From the NCBI GenBank assembly GCA_949710005.1, contig OX453280.1, positions 22,602,152 to 22,666,151 of the forward strand: a stretch of 64,000 nt of DNA, written 5' to 3'. The DNA comes from Ricordea florida (taxonomy: Eukaryota; Cnidaria; Anthozoa; Corallimorpharia; Ricordeidae). Of this stretch, positions 1 through 13,043 are shown piece after piece (within the stretch, counting starts at the first letter, position 1; each line of letters opens with the position of its first letter). A model generated the notes under the pieces. The model made no database searches and was not told where the DNA came from. It was given only the letters and a program-made list of their open reading frames with translations. Position numbers and translations under genes: made by a program.

Positions 1-3000
1 AAAGTATCTATTTTTTTCAATTTAGGAATGCTACGCGCCGCCATTTCATTTGCAACCGCCTTTTAGGCTAACGGCACGTGCACGGAACGAAAATCCGACC
101 CGAAGCTTTCACAGCTTTCTGGACTTCAAGAAGGTTAGAAGTGATAAATGGCGGATGTTTATGAGATAAAAGTTATCCAACATATCAGTTTTTATTGTAG
201 TTTTTTGTGTTGCAATAACAGATTCTATCGGCTCATTTTTTATCATGACCGTTTATTGAGGTGTGCTAACAGAGAAACAGTTTCTAGAGTAAATTAAGTG
301 GCCATTTGTGGCCGGAAAAACGTGAAACCTTCCAGCTTTGCGGATATGCAAACTAGCGAAGACTTGATTTGGTCACACGTTGGTATTTGACTCACGAAAC
401 CGAATTAAGGATTACATCTCGTCTTTCGGAATAGTACATTGGGTTAAAGGAATGGAGTTTGTCGACTGTTTTAAAATTGCTTACAGTTAGGTTTATCTCG
501 TTCTTTGTTCAAATGTTTACTTCTTGTTCAATTCACCAGGGAAGGCGCGATATATCAGAGTAGTTTTAGCTCCTCCCACAGACGGTGTCCACGATTTTTA
601 TCGATCGATTTGCATATTCAACAGTTTTGTTTTGCGGGCCAATTAAAGACAGAAGGTTTCCAAACCTTAAACTTTTAGCCGCTCTTTGTCGAAAAGCAAA
701 TATAATCTTGTCAATTAATTGTGAGATCACTTCTTAAGACAATGATGTTCGCTTTTCGGTTTTCGAAAAAAGACGCGCTCCTATTTTGTTATGCACGTGG
801 TTTCAGCACAGTCAGAATGTTTTCCAAACATTTCTGCCGTCCAGTAAAGCGAAATGAAACGTTTTTGTCTTGGCGTCATCGGAGCTAAACAGCTTTTGAG
901 GTTATAACCGAATTGTAGCTGTATAGACGTTTTGTTTCTTAACATTTCACCAAGACAGGTAATCAAGATGGATTTGTAGCGGAAATAGATAGGTATTCTT
1001 CTTCAATCTCTCCCCTTTCTGCGTCCCAGAAGCACCATGGGAGAGACGGATTAACAAAACATTGCTAAAAGAAGTTTAAAAACATTTCCTGTGAAATTGC
1101 TGAGGAGTTATTTAATTTTTCTATTAGAAGGAATTGTGCATTATTTTAATGAAGGTTCACATCTGGGTTTGTGTAGGTACAGTGTAGATATGACATGGTT
1201 GGCTAATAAGACCCAAAACACCATACAAACCTTTTTGACTGTTTCTGTGTGTTGTTGGAGTTATTAGCGGACACAATTTGTGGTCTCTATAATAGTGTTC
1301 AAGCTGGCAACCTGAACTTTTAGACCAACAATGTTGGGATTGTGGCCTCATTTCGACAAACATATAAAATGGTCATCCGTGTTATTTCGTTTATAGATCA
1401 ACTCTTCAAACTCACAGGAGACATGAATGTTGGCCTCTCAAACAAACAGAGTCAGAGGGACTGAACAAAGAAGCCAAGAAATAGGTGTGAAAAACCCTTT
1501 TCTTATCATTCATACATTCACTGCCCATAAATAAGATTTTATGGGTGGTAAATGCATCACTCGTGTATAGCTTTTTCTTTTGCATTTTTTTCAAAAGGGG
1601 CTCATAACGTTGATCTCCACTTGTAAAATGTTGCACCCTGTGATAGCTGGAGCACTTTGTTTTCAATTAAATGAAAACAAAGATAAGCCACCTTTCTGAG
1701 CGGTTGACATTTTACTGTATTTGAGGAATTGAGTGATCCTTTGTGAGCCCTTCTTTTTGTAGAAAGACAGGAAGAGAGCAGGCTGTTAGATCAGTGGCAG
1801 AAACATTCTGGAAAACTCAAATGGTTCCTGCTCTTCTCTTGGAGGTCGTAGCACATCCGAGAGGGAGAGGTGTGAACAACCTGCTGGTAGAATAGCATAC
1901 AAGGATCAATCTGAGTATCCCAGACAGTCAAGGTAATAAACTCTGTTATAGAAACAGATAATGTTCCTTAGAAGGCAGAATGAAAATGCAAAAATATAAA
2001 AATTTATATTGAGTGGCGTCAACAGCCGAAGACTTTGATACGTAATCTTATGTCAAATATTATTCCTTGAAAACATGCCCAATAAAAACCAAATATTTCA
2101 ATTTGAGTTTTGCGTGTTTTTTCTATTTATTAAACTCATTGTAAATTTATGAAACGCTTCTGTGCAATAAAGAATGCAATTTTGTGGCGAGTGTCTCCGT
2201 TTTGCTATGCGCGAAGCGCCTTTTTGTTTTTAGAAACATCAGAAGAGGAAGTTGAGCAAGGACGGGAAGGAACAAGGTTAGTGAGTTTTGATTTCTTGTT
2301 AGGGATTCAGTTACACGAGCGATACGCTGTTGTGCCAGACTGTTGAGGCAAGGCTACTCTACTTTCTGGCATTTCAGAAGCTTGCTGTGTTCTACAGCGA
2401 GAAGTTTGAGTGACACGTGATAAGACGCTGTTTTGGTCACGTGTGTTTAGGAGTTGTGTTGACCGTTCTTTCGCGCGCATCTAAAAGTGGAGCAGACCTC
2501 TTTTAGGCGCCTTGTTTTTCGAGAGTCGTTGATGGTAAATGTTTCCAGCGACTTGGTGCTTATTTCTGGCATCTACAATTTAAGATGTCGGGCTACTGTT
2601 TTCGAGGCGGGTCAGAGTATAAAAACTGATAACTATACTTTTAAATTCCACTAAAGATCAAGTATAATTTTTAAATTCGTTAAATGTGATTTTTTTAGGC
2701 TAGTAATCGAATTTCATGATTAAAACCATAAGACGAGAGCATGGATAAATATATGTCATCAGTGCAATGTTCTGCAAGCGATTTGTGGGTTTTCTACACT
2801 TGAATAATTGCTAAGATGTCTATAACAAGAGCATGGATTTAGTAGGTGATGTGTTTAGACTGCAATCTGCTCATTGGGTCTCTTTGATATTGATTTTTTA
2901 GTAGGTACGCATAGACGAGTACATGAAACAAATTGACAATAATTTTGATGGGGACAGTATGTTGCTTCGTCAAGTTTTTTTTCTACATTTGTGATCGATT

Positions 3001-3048
3001 CAATTCAATTAATTTTATTCACACTTAAACAGATTTACACCAAAATTT
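1..3048. other. Host DNA without a recognisable gene
   Basis: I find no convincing coding exon, RNA gene or transposon here. All open frames are short and match no family I know. A polyadenylation-like AATAAA lies near 2080. A short GC-rich hairpin with a three-base loop (GCGC-GAA-GCGC) lies near 2207-2217 and is of the same type as those inside the Polinton. An exon in this stretch cannot be excluded. Confidence 0.5.
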
Positions 3049-3396
3049 TTATAAGAAAATAAGCATGCAGAACATTTTAGTCATTTTTTTTTTCTCGTGT
3101 AACGAGAGCATAGATCGTTTCCCATTTGGACAGGTTTTCCTACTAATGAACATTGTTTGCAGCATCGTTTTCCCTCACCTACTTGATAGCGACTTTTTTG
3201 ATCCTCATCTACTCGATATTTTCTTCACCTCTTCATCTCCTCGTCATCTCATATTTTCGTGGGCATAATTATGATTGATCAATTAAAATTCTGAACTTCA
3301 GTAATAAACCTCGTAAAATGCTGTAATCAAACACCTGTTGGAAATTGAAATAAAGTGCACCGTACTCACGTGTGCAAAATACTGTCTCTTTGTCTC
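3049..3396 (+). repeat. Tandem duplication, unit 1
   Basis: First copy of a diverged direct duplication whose second copy is at 3433-3714. Both start with a TATAAGAAAATAAGCAT-type sequence. They share the stretches around CGAGAGCATAGATCG and GGACAGGTTTTCCTACTAA, and end in the same AATAAAGTGCACCGTACTCACG tract followed by a T/G-rich stretch. The ends resemble a polyadenylation site, so these may be duplicated 3' untranslated regions of an unseen host gene; that is inference. Unit 1 carries about 65 bp of extra sequence around 3175-3245. Confidence 0.75.
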
Positions 3397-3432
3397 ACTT
3401 TATTACATTAAACTCTTAAGCTTTTTCGCGCC

Positions 3433-3714
3433 TTATAAGAAAATAAGCATGTAGAACATTATATTTAGTCATTTTTTCTCGTGAAACGAGAGCATAGATC
3501 GTGTCCCATTTGGACAGGTTTTCCTACTAATGAACATTTTCTTTGCAGCATCTTTTTCCCTACATAATTCCCGGACATAATTATGGTTGATCGATTCGAA
3601 TTCTAAACTTAAGCTTAAATGATCAACCTCGTAAAATGCTGTAACCAAATACCTGTTAGAAATTGAAATAAAGTGCACCGTACTCACGTGTGCAAAATAC
3701 TGTCTCTTTGTCTC
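3433..3714 (+). repeat. Tandem duplication, unit 2
   Basis: Second copy of the unit at 3049-3396, shorter because it lacks the CTACTTGATAGC to CGTGGG segment. Substitutions and small indels are scattered along it, so the duplication is not recent. It ends in the same poly(A)-signal-like tract as unit 1. Confidence 0.75.
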
Positions 3715-6700
3715 GTGTTATCACGTAAGCTTTTTCACGCCTCGAACTTGCACGGGTGCGGTTCGTTGGGTACGAGGCTGTCTCACGGAACTTAACCCTT
3801 GCTTTTAGTTTTTTCATTTTCCCTACGAACAGAGGCTCCTTCGATCGAAGATACCTCTGCTCGCAGAGAACAATGATTGTACTAATTACATCATTTCATT
3901 TTCAGGTCGTGAGTGTTAACGGATTATCTCGAAGCTTTACTTGTGATTTAGGTCAGTCGGATCGGGTTGGAGCCGAGCGAGCTAGTGGATAATGCAAATC
4001 GGTTCAGTTACGAGTGGTTGTCGGCTGACATCGGGAGTTCGTCGCGCTGACCTCGTGAAACCAAATTTGTTGAAGGAGCTCGTGAATTTAAGCGGAGAAG
4101 TTCATCACGTGTTTACTTTGTTGTTGAGTAATCGTGAATTGGTTACGTACGCAGCTAGTGGAACGAGGCCATGGGATGCAAGCGTGACGTTCCGTAATTC
4201 TGGACTCGAGAACTACGGAACTTCACAGCTTGCATCGTTGATCACGGATTCCAACACACGGTTCCCATTCAAAAGGGAAATGTTATGATCTCGTGTTTGG
4301 CGTCAGTCGGAATTACTTTTGATTTCACTCGGAACAATGTCAGTCATGCCTTAGGATGTCGTTGGAGTCGAGTAATAAACGGAATGACGAAAGCAGCAGT
4401 TAGACACACTGTGTAATTCTCTACTCTGTAGAATCACGTGGCATCATCATCATCAAGTGTTAATATGTGAAGCGAGTTAAACGAGACCGGGCGGAATACG
4501 TGTAACTCTGGTCGGGAACGGGAACCTTGACAGCTGATCGGTAGGCATCGCTCGGAATGAATTTTGATTACACTCGGAATAGTGTTGTTCTTACCTAGAA
4601 GTCGTCGGAAGAAATAATGGAATCTTGGAAGCTGCATCAATACAAATACTGTAACAGACTCACACAGTTCTATTTTCTCGACTAAGTGACGCAAACAGAC
4701 ATAAGAACGAACATCTGTGTCCAACTGACGAGTTAATATACATCCTGGATATTTACTAACAGACAAAAGACCCAGAGACACTTGAACACAAACTACCGAC
4801 AGATGTTTAACGATGACCTTTGACTTAACTGTCTCTAGCAATTGAAGCAATGCTTTACTGCTCACTGACCTGGATACAGTACACGCCTGTCATCCAACAG
4901 GCAGGAATATAGCGGGAGAGTCGGACTGTCTAAAAACACCAGGCTTAGTGAAGCAATGCTTGTAGATCAACCCTAACGAAAGGTTTGCACCGGCGGCCTG
5001 GGCTTCGTCTTGATAAAACGGGTCGATAAATGGAGGTATCCTGCGAGGTCTATATTGCTTCGCTTCATTGTGAACCGCTTGAGTGCAAATGTGAAGCGTT
5101 GGAGCTGAGGTGTCAGTGCGGGGAGGAGTTGATGCCGCCTGATACTTAGTGGTTCTTTATTATTCTATGTGCGCCGGTCGTGGCTGCTTGCAGTTCAGTT
5201 TAGGGAACAGGATTCTCTTTCTTCTGGAGCCGACGTGGGTCAGTGACAGGCACAATGCGAAACACATAAATTAAGTGCAGAATGTTTCTGGGAGCCAGGA
5301 AAACACTTTAACATTGATAGTGGTGCTTAACTGGTAACTTTAGATTCCACTTCACCAGCAAAGGAACCAGCAAGTGATCTTTTCAGGTATGGATCCCACC
5401 GTATGGGCACACTGTAACGTTATTTTTGACCAGGCATTTCCAAGATGCATCTGCTATAAACGAGCCAGACGAAGGCGATCTCTTCTGGTGCATGAAGTAA
5501 ATACCGTTCTTTGGCGTTATCAGCTTGTACAGTGCATGCAATCAGTCGCCTACCTGGGTTTATTTCCATTTCCTTGCCAATTCGTGACCAACTGAAAATG
5601 GTTGTCCATGGCCCTCTTGCCTTTCTCATAGGCCCTCTTTGAAGTTCTTTCAACTAGTTGCGTCCGCGGTTTGGAATATATTCATCTTTGCACCTACGCC
5701 TGCATAGGACATCCCTTAGCGGGAGTGGACGGACAGGATTACATGCATGCTTCATGGATTTTCTGGGTTTCGCCGAGTTAGTCTTCGAGCACGATCCACT
5801 GGCCATACTATGCCGCGTCCCAAACTGCAGCTTATGGAAACAACGTTACAGTGGTAGGTTTAAGTGGAAACGATTATCTGCATTCACGTAAATTTTCTTT
5901 TTATTCACAAGTGACCAGGAAGTTGCATGTCTGTAGCAGTTTGAAATGTTTTGATCCATTCGTGCCTTGTATCTAGCTTAGTCTTTCTGAGACGATGCAA
6001 TAATAACTTGGAGCTCTACCTCCTCATTTCTGAGTTCGGAGATGATTTTGCAGAACAAGCAGTGTCCAGTGGCAGATCTGCAAGGGTGCAAATGTAACCT
6101 GTTGCTTTCGAATGACAACTTCTACCTCGTCCAGAATTTTTTTGACGAAGTCGTGTTCCCTTTGCATTCAGTGAATATCTGATTCAGGTAAGTGTGCCGT
6201 TCTAAACAGGTTGGCAGTGATCGATTATGGAAATTGCCCGTTAATCCGTGAAAGGATTTCACTTCAGCTAAGATGAAGTTTTGGCGCTCTCATCACTGTT
6301 TATTTACTGTCTGGCGACGTTATTACTCCGTGACTGTCAATGTTGTTGGTAGAAGGCATTTTGCGTTTACACTGTTCACACTAAGCATGCTTTGCTATTA
6401 TAGCATGCCTCTTTTGAGATCTCGGAACATCTTACATCTTTTCCTTCTTTCATATGCCCCTCCAACATTCGCCTTGTCATTATTTTGTTAGCTTAGGCCA
6501 GAATTTTCATACGACGCTCGGTTGGTGCTACGGGTTCCTGATCATCTGTCTGAAAAATTTGCCTCGTGAATAGGTAAACAGGTATTCTGGACGCAATTAA
6601 CTGGCTGTCTACATTATGTTGGTTGATGCAACAACAATGGTCAAAGATGTTGCGCTACAACCAGTATTCCGTGGTGCTTCTGCATTGATCGTAAGGTGTT

Positions 6701-8690
6701 ATCAACAGCAGGTGCTTCAAGTGACAATTTCTCCAATTTTCGGAAGCCACGATTTAACAAGACGTATGGTCTAGTATGGGTATATGGTAGTCACAGGTTC
6801 ATGTGCGGCTATTGCCCTAGTCTGCGAAGGATCTGGCTTCAGCCTCAATGCAATTGTGGATGCTGTTGAATGTTCAAAAAAATTCACACTTCACCTCGTT
6901 CACTCTAAGAACTTCTGACTGGTTTATCACTTCATCCAGTGATTATTCGTGTTGTCAATGATGCCTTCACTTGCCAGATTGTACCTCCATTTGCACATAC
7001 CGTTAGTTCTTGAAGGGAAAAATCGGCCGAATCGTACCTTTAATTTTCTCGGAATTTTCATGGATCTTGGAAATATGCTGTAATCCTCTATGGGGGTAGC
7101 TTTTGTTACATCGAGTCATACGGGATACGCACCACCGGAGTGCGCTAAGAGGTCTGCATGGGAAGCAAGGTTTTAGCATTTGCTGCAAAATACAATTTGC
7201 TCCGTCCATAAAAGCAATCCTCTGACCCACGTTTACAGCTTTCTGCTTCTCAATAACGGATAGTCCATGATGATGGTAGATAATTCCTCAAAAACAGATG
7301 ATGGATACAGGTTTTCGCTCCCATAGTTCAGTGGCAGGTCTGCATGGGTAGTGAATTGTTACCATTTGCTCAGGAAGGCAATCTGCGACATATGTAAAAG
7401 GAATGTGTTGACCAAAGTCCAAGGCTCTTTGTTTCTCACTAAGTGTTACTGGTTGGTGTGCCTTACTGAACTAGCGGGTCGTAAATTAATTCAAAGAATT
7501 AACCAGGGCAACGAAAGGTCTTGATCTACCACGATGCAATCAAGGTGCTCTTGAAACTTCCTGCCTATCCCGTGGCGACGTTTGCACTCCCTAAGTTATG
7601 TGATAACCGTAGAATATCATCTTGAGTTTGCGGAATGTATGCTTCGACTTCTGTAGTCATGGAGTAAGGTCTTTTTGCGATCTTGAAACATCTTTCACTT
7701 TTTGATTTTATGTGCTCTTCATCACTTCAAGATATTTGCGATCCTATCATTGGCGCCGCCTTTATCAAACTTTACACCTTACTGAATTCCGGTGAAATAA
7801 ATGAAAAATCGGTCAGGTTAAAACCCATTTCGCCAAAGCTTCTTCGTCTTCCATTTTTGGTCTGGTGTGTTTGCTCAGTTTTTTGAAGAGTTCTGAAAGG
7901 AGATTGCTGTCATTCTAAAGATTAGTTAATGGTTCATTCGATCAACCAGGTACACCACAGGTATGGGCATGTGCTATATTAGTGGAAGGTCTCTATAAGC
8001 TGGAACGTTTCAACTCTTCTTTCAAGCAACAATTTTTTACCACGTTGACAAGAATGCCGCTTATGCAATACTTTACGTCACATATGTATGGTAAGTACTA
8101 CGCATAAAAAATGGGCTAAATGAAACCTTTGTGTCTTTGTGCAGTCAGTCTTTCTCAAAGTCCCGGAGACAAATCGCTTTCATTCTTCATTGGGTCAGTT
8201 AATGGTTCGTCAGTCCACACAGGGAGTTTTCTAGACCAACTGTATAATTGGACGATATGTATGGGTTATAGAGTTCAAGCACCTGCTCCGATTTGCCCCA
8301 TGTTCAGATGCATTGTTGTAACCAAGTCTAAAGCTGATTCCTTTGGGTAGACAAGTTGACCATAAATGGAGAGCAGTAATTCCCTCGGTGAGGTAGGATC
8401 TTACTTCAGCTACAACTCTTACTTCAGCTCTGTGATCTTTGGCGTCTTGGGAGTTCACTATCTGGGCGTTTCCTGATTGAAAATTTGACGCTCTACGTCC
8501 ATTGTTCACGGACAAACGTGGAAGATTGTGGGTGTTAAACGTCTTTGATATCCTTTTCTTCTTGTTCGTCGTCTCTTTTTCCAATGATTAACCATCTTCT
8601 CGATGGTGCTGCATGTACAACAGTTTCCTTTATTCCCTTCCTTTCCACGGTAAACTGCAAAAAATGTATTTCATGATTGGTACGTGATTA
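3715..8690. other. Host DNA without a recognisable gene; weak internal repeats
   Basis: The small open frames show no domain I recognise, including a 143-residue minus-strand frame at 4434-4865 and a 98-residue plus-strand frame at 3992-4288. Two weak internal duplications can be read: 4300-4390 resembles 4530-4620 (both with TCACTCGGAA-like text), and 7150-7230 resembles 7330-7440 (shared AGGTCTGCATGGG and CCATTTGCTCA-like text). This could be intron or lncRNA sequence, but nothing proves it. Confidence 0.45.
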
Positions 8691-9360
8691 AGTTTTGTTT
8701 TCTTTTCCCTCTGTTTTCGTTGTTGTCTTTCAGGTTGCCCCCTCAACAAGCATCTCAACAGCGTGACCTTACCAGCCAGAGTTTTATTTTTCTCGCGGAG
8801 CCTACAGCGTGTGTTAATGTCCAGGATACCGCTGTCTTCTTTCTATTTTTGTTTCATCTTATTTTTCAGGGTGACCCTTAAGCAGACGAGCGGAAAGAGT
8901 GTTTCTTGGCCCAGAGTGGTCCTCTGGTTTATCCTTCAGCTCCACCTTTGTCGGCGAACAGACAGCATGTCCCAGCTAGGCGTAGTTTTGTATTTTTTGT
9001 TCAGTTTTACTTTCTGGGTGAACCTGAGGGTAGGCAGCGTATCCAATCTGACCCAGAGAACCTTTGTCCCCTTCCTTTATCTGTTCCATTTTCACAGGTT
9101 GAATCAGCGACAGTGTCCTCAGTGGCTCAAAATGTTTCTCAGACAAGCAGCATGTCCTCACTTGGCCAGAGAAGTTCTACATTTTCCTCTTTTGTTCCTT
9201 TCTAGTTTTCAGGTTAAACCGTTGGTAGACAGGCAGCCAGCGTTATTTCACTGACCCGTTCTGAGACAGTACTTTTGTTTTCTTTAATCATTCTTATGTT
9301 TCATTTTATTTTTATTTTTTTAGGTTTGGGCTTCTGGCGCACTAGCAGACCTATATTAAG
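8690..9360 (+). repeat. Degenerate array of splice-acceptor-like units
   Basis: About six loosely repeated units of 80-150 bp. Each consists of a T-rich pyrimidine tract, then CAGG or a similar AG, then GTTGAACC-like text, then a short purine-richer stretch with CAGCG and CCCAGAG. AG sites are near 8731, 8869, 9098, 9208 and 9323. The arrangement looks like duplicated intron-exon borders, but no protein frame is conserved between units. Related units recur near 10320 and 11140. Confidence 0.45.
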
Positions 9361-10992
9361 GATTTGATTTTCTTAAAAAAAAAATTTACCATGGGCACGT
9401 CTTGTCATAACCTGGGAGGCAGTTTCACCGCCGTTCAAAACTCCAGCGTAACTCTGCTTAGATGCCATGTTTAAACCCGGTAGAACCTCTCTTCTGCACA
9501 ATGCAGCCTAGTATTTGAGTCACTTACACTCCGCTGCAAAACTAGATTGAAAGCTAGTCGTTGGAGTCCTTATCCGAAGCCGGTTTCTTCCTCGTTGAAA
9601 AAGAACTTAAATGAAGCTAAAAGGTTAAGATAGATAGGCAGTTAGCTTTGGAACAGCCACTGGAAGGTAGAAAGTTGAACAAGAAGTTCACAGGTAGTAT
9701 TTTAAAGAACAATTAAAAGGTAGAATAAAGCTAAATTTAAATATAAAAAATAAACCTTGAAATAAATGGCAATCTAAAGAACGAACGGAACGTGGAGGAA
9801 ATCCTTCGGGGACGAAAGGAAACGGCAGTGCAAAATTATACTCTGTTCTTTTGCTAATTTTGCTGGTAAAAGAATAAGAGACGTATTCAACCAATCGCTG
9901 TTTATCTTTTGAATTCAAAAGCCTTAGGTGAAAGGAGCAACATGTATGTCGCTGATTCAGTAGAAGCATTTGTACCTCCTTGAATCCAATCCAATCATTC
10001 AGTGACTTATGATGGTGGGAATGATAGAGAATGCAAACGTGCAAAAATGTGAGGTTTTAAGTTTTGTCTATCGAGTCCGGCGGCTCCTTCACCAGGTACC
10101 GGCCCAGAAGGCATAGCGCATTGTTTCACCATTTTGTGTTAATTATTCAGTAACATCTATTTTAATTTCTGGCCTTGTTTTACGTCATCTGTGCCGTTAC
10201 CTGGAGAAGGACGCATAGTGTCGTGCAGTTACAAAAAGGATCGCTTTATGAAGATACTTGTTTCTTCCATCCTATTGATATGGTACCTTTAAGTGGTATC
10301 ACATTTATTCTTATTTTGCAGGTTGAACCTTTAACACTGTTCAAAAAGACGTCGCTTCCTGTCGTCCGGATAGTTTGCTGGTTGGAAATTCCAACTTAAA
10401 CGTACCGTTACTAGCGAAGGAATAAACTGCTAGATGGGGAACCAGCCTGAAACACTTGTGCCTTCTGTCTATTACTAAGCGCACAAAAACTGTTCACCAG
10501 TATCTCGCAAAGAATTTGAAATTAAGTATTTCGTCAACAATACCTGCCAAACATCTAAGCCATTACCGTCATGCGCCTTTCATTTATTTATTTAGTTATA
10601 ACAACTTCATTTGCACATATGAAAAAAGTTTAAATGCAAACAAGGCGGCTGCCAGCTGGGAAGAACTTAATCGATCATTTCAGCTCATATGAAAGCTGAC
10701 CCCCCACTAACTAGTTTCTGTTATGAAACGAATTAGAATGTTGATATTTTGACGTTTTGTCAGAAGAACATTAACTGAAGTCGCTTATCGTGGCTCAGCA
10801 GAAAGTGTCGAGATGTTAGCGTTGTTTTTGGCTGTAACTAGGACCCTTGTTACAAGTCACAGTTAATAGACAGACGTTGGGAGAGGCGGATAAGTGTGAA
10901 GGTTTTTTCAGAAATGAATGTAGTAATTGGTTACCAATCTCGTGACTATATGTAATTACCATAGAGCACATGATGCATTGATCAGAACGAGA
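8956..10992 (+). repeat. Tandem segmental duplication, copy A
   Basis: Copy A of a roughly 2 kb head-to-tail duplication; copy B follows directly. Shared landmarks in order are a CAGCATGTCC start, TATCTGTTCCATTTT plus an AG, CTTGGCCAGAGAA, GGTTGGAAATTCCAACTTA, GCGCACAAAAACTGTTCACC, TTATAACAACTTCATTTGCACAT, and GGGAGAGGCGGATAA with a final ATCAGAACGAG. It contains 9361-10170, which has no partner in copy B. No coding gene is evident. Confidence 0.7.
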
Positions 10993-11196
10993 AAGCATGT
11001 CCTAACCAGCCATAGTACTGTATTCTTTGTTCAGTTTCACTTTCTGGTGGAACGTGCAGGTAGGCGGCGTATCCAAGAAACGACCCGAGAGAGAACTTTC
11101 TTCACCACTCCATTTATCTGTTCCATTTTACTTAACAGGTTGATATTCCATCAGCGACTGTGACGTCAGTGACTCAGCGTTAAAGCAAGTCATCAC

Positions 11197-11672
11197 TTGG
11201 CCAGAGAACTTCAACAGTTTCTTCTTTTGTTCTTTTTAATTTTAATTTTTATTTTTTTTCTTATTTTTATTTTTACTTTTATTATTTTTATTTTATTTTT
11301 CTTTATTTTATATTTTATTTTTATTTTATTTTTCATTTTTTTATTTTTCATTTTTTCCTTTTTTTCGTTTTTATTTTTTGTTTTTAGTTTTTGTTTTTGT
11401 TTTTTGTTTTTTGTTTTTGTTTTGTTTTTGTTTTATTTTTGTTTTATTTTTATTTCAATTTTTATTTTATTTTTATTTCTTATTTGTATTTGTTATTTTT
11501 ATTTTCTTTTTATTTTTTTATTTTCTTTTTATTTTTTTATTTTCTTTTTATTTTTTTATTTTCTTTTTTATTTTCTTTTTATTTTTTATTTTCTTTTTCT
11601 TTTTTTATTTTTTATTCTCTTTTTATTTTCTTTTTATTTTGTTTTTATTTTTATTTTGTTATCAATGGGCTC
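11197..11672 (+). repeat. T-rich low-complexity expansion (TTTTATTTT/TTTTGTTTT)
   Basis: About 470 bp of almost pure T with single A, G or C interruptions in a loose 5-7 base rhythm. It is open in several frames, giving meaningless Phe/Leu-rich frames. In the paralogous copy A the matching stretch is an ordinary pyrimidine tract near 9185-9210. It is therefore a slippage expansion of a polypyrimidine tract. Confidence 0.85.
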
Positions 11673-11981
11673 ATGGTGGAGCAAATTATAATTCTTCTTG
11701 GCTCCACGACTTCGATCCTCAAGACTTCAAAACGTCTTTACTATTTTCCATTTATTCTGGTGGTTAAGCCTTTATAACTATTCAAAAGACCTCGCTGCTT
11801 TCCGTCTGGTTTGCAGGTTGGAAATTCCAACTTAGACATATCATCACTGGCCAAGGAATGAAGTCACTCTGGAATGAAGTGTTACATAGGAACAAACACT
11901 TGTGCCTTCTGTCCACTGGTACGCGCACAAAAACTGTTCACCAGTATCTTGCAAAGAATTTGAAATTTAGTATTTCATCAA

Positions 11982-12235
11982 CAGTCAGCAGTAGATTACA
12001 TCCATCAAAACCACCTCGACCGAGACAGACTTAGAACACATGATGAACACTTGACAATTATCCCACGAAATCGAGTCGTACATGAGCAAGTAACCAATGA
12101 CGTGCGTAGCGCCGAGTTGGCTATAGTTTCATGGAATCATGTACGACCAGATTGAGTGGAATTAAGTCTCCATGTGTTCTCAGTCACTCTCGGTCGAGGT
12201 TGTTTTGGTGGCATGGATGGAATCTAATGCTGACC
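11982..12235. mobile_element. hAT-like MITE with 8 bp target duplication
   Basis: Inverted ends read GTCAGCA...TAGATT...CATCCAT followed by ACCTCGACCGAGA in both arms (right arm reversed). The element is flanked by perfect 8 bp direct repeats TTCATCAA (11974-11981 and 12236-12243). Copy A of the surrounding duplication carries TTCGTCAA followed directly by the downstream sequence near 10530, an empty site. The interior is non-coding. An 8 bp duplication is typical of hAT transposons; the family assignment is inference. Confidence 0.8.
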
Positions 12236-12904
12236 TTCATCAAAAATGATACCTGTCTAACATCTCGGGGACTACCGTCATGTGCCTTTCATTTATTTAT
12301 TTAATCATTTATAACAACTTCATTTGCACATAAGAAAAAACGTTTAAGTGCAAATAGGTGCAAGGGGATTCAATAAGTTTTTTTTTTCAAGCGGCTGCTG
12401 GGGGTAGATCGGTCGGTTCTTTCATAAAAGCAATTGGAATGTTGATACTCGTACGGTTGGCGTTTAGTCATAAGAACATTAACTAAAGTCTGTTATCGTG
12501 CCTACGCGGAAAGTATGTAGATTGTAGCGTTCTTTTCCTCTGTAACTTGGCCCTTTATTGCAAGTCATACCTAATAGACAGACTTTGGGAGAGGCGGATA
12601 AATGTGAAGGTTCATTAAGAAATTGGTGTAGCAGTAATTGGATACCATCAGAATTACGTCATCATTTGAATGATTCATTACTATATGTAATTAGCATAGA
12701 CATGATAGGGCACATGCATGAATCAGAACGAGGATACAATACGAGTAACTGTCGCATTAAAATATATTACGGTCTCGAAGAAAGTGACAAAGTCAAAGCG
12801 CATTACATTTTGCACCTTTATTTCAAAGATATTAAAGGTTGTTTTCATACCAGTTATCTATTGTAAAGAGTTACTTTGTCATTGATCCTGGTGCTGCAGT
12901 GGGA

Positions 12905-13043
12905 TCAGTAAGTATCTGGGCAACTGTGTACCTACCCCTCCCCTAAACCAACCAGTTATAACAAGTTAAAAGGTTAGCGCAGGTTAGCGTTAAAGTTTGG
13001 GTTGGTTAAAGTTTGGTAGGTGCACAGTTACCCAGAAATCTGA
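12905..13043. mobile_element. Hairpin MITE, same family as 24861-24990
   Basis: Inverted arms TATCTGGGCAACTGTG(T)ACCTACCCCTCCCC and GGTAGGTGCACAGTTACCCAGA bracket a short loop. The same arms occur at 24861-24990, so this is one dispersed family. This copy is more diverged and I see no clean target duplication. Confidence 0.7.

Larger units (their letters stand above)
10993..12731 (+). repeat. Tandem segmental duplication, copy B
   Basis: Copy B of the duplication at 8956-10992, with the same landmarks in the same order. It differs in two informative ways. Its pyrimidine tract is expanded to about 470 bp (11197-11672), and a 254 bp MITE is inserted at 11982-12235 where copy A preserves the empty site. 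Substitutions throughout show the duplication is old. Confidence 0.7.

Noticed and set aside
4434..4865. 143-residue minus-strand frame
   Set aside because: No recognisable domain, no splice or promoter context, and composition like its surroundings.
8763..9254. 163- and 99-residue overlapping plus frames
   Set aside because: They cross the degenerate splice-acceptor-like array in two frames; neither is conserved between repeat units.
11197..11777. Phe/Leu-rich open frames of 128-164 residues
   Set aside because: They are translations of the T-rich low-complexity tract, open in several frames at once.
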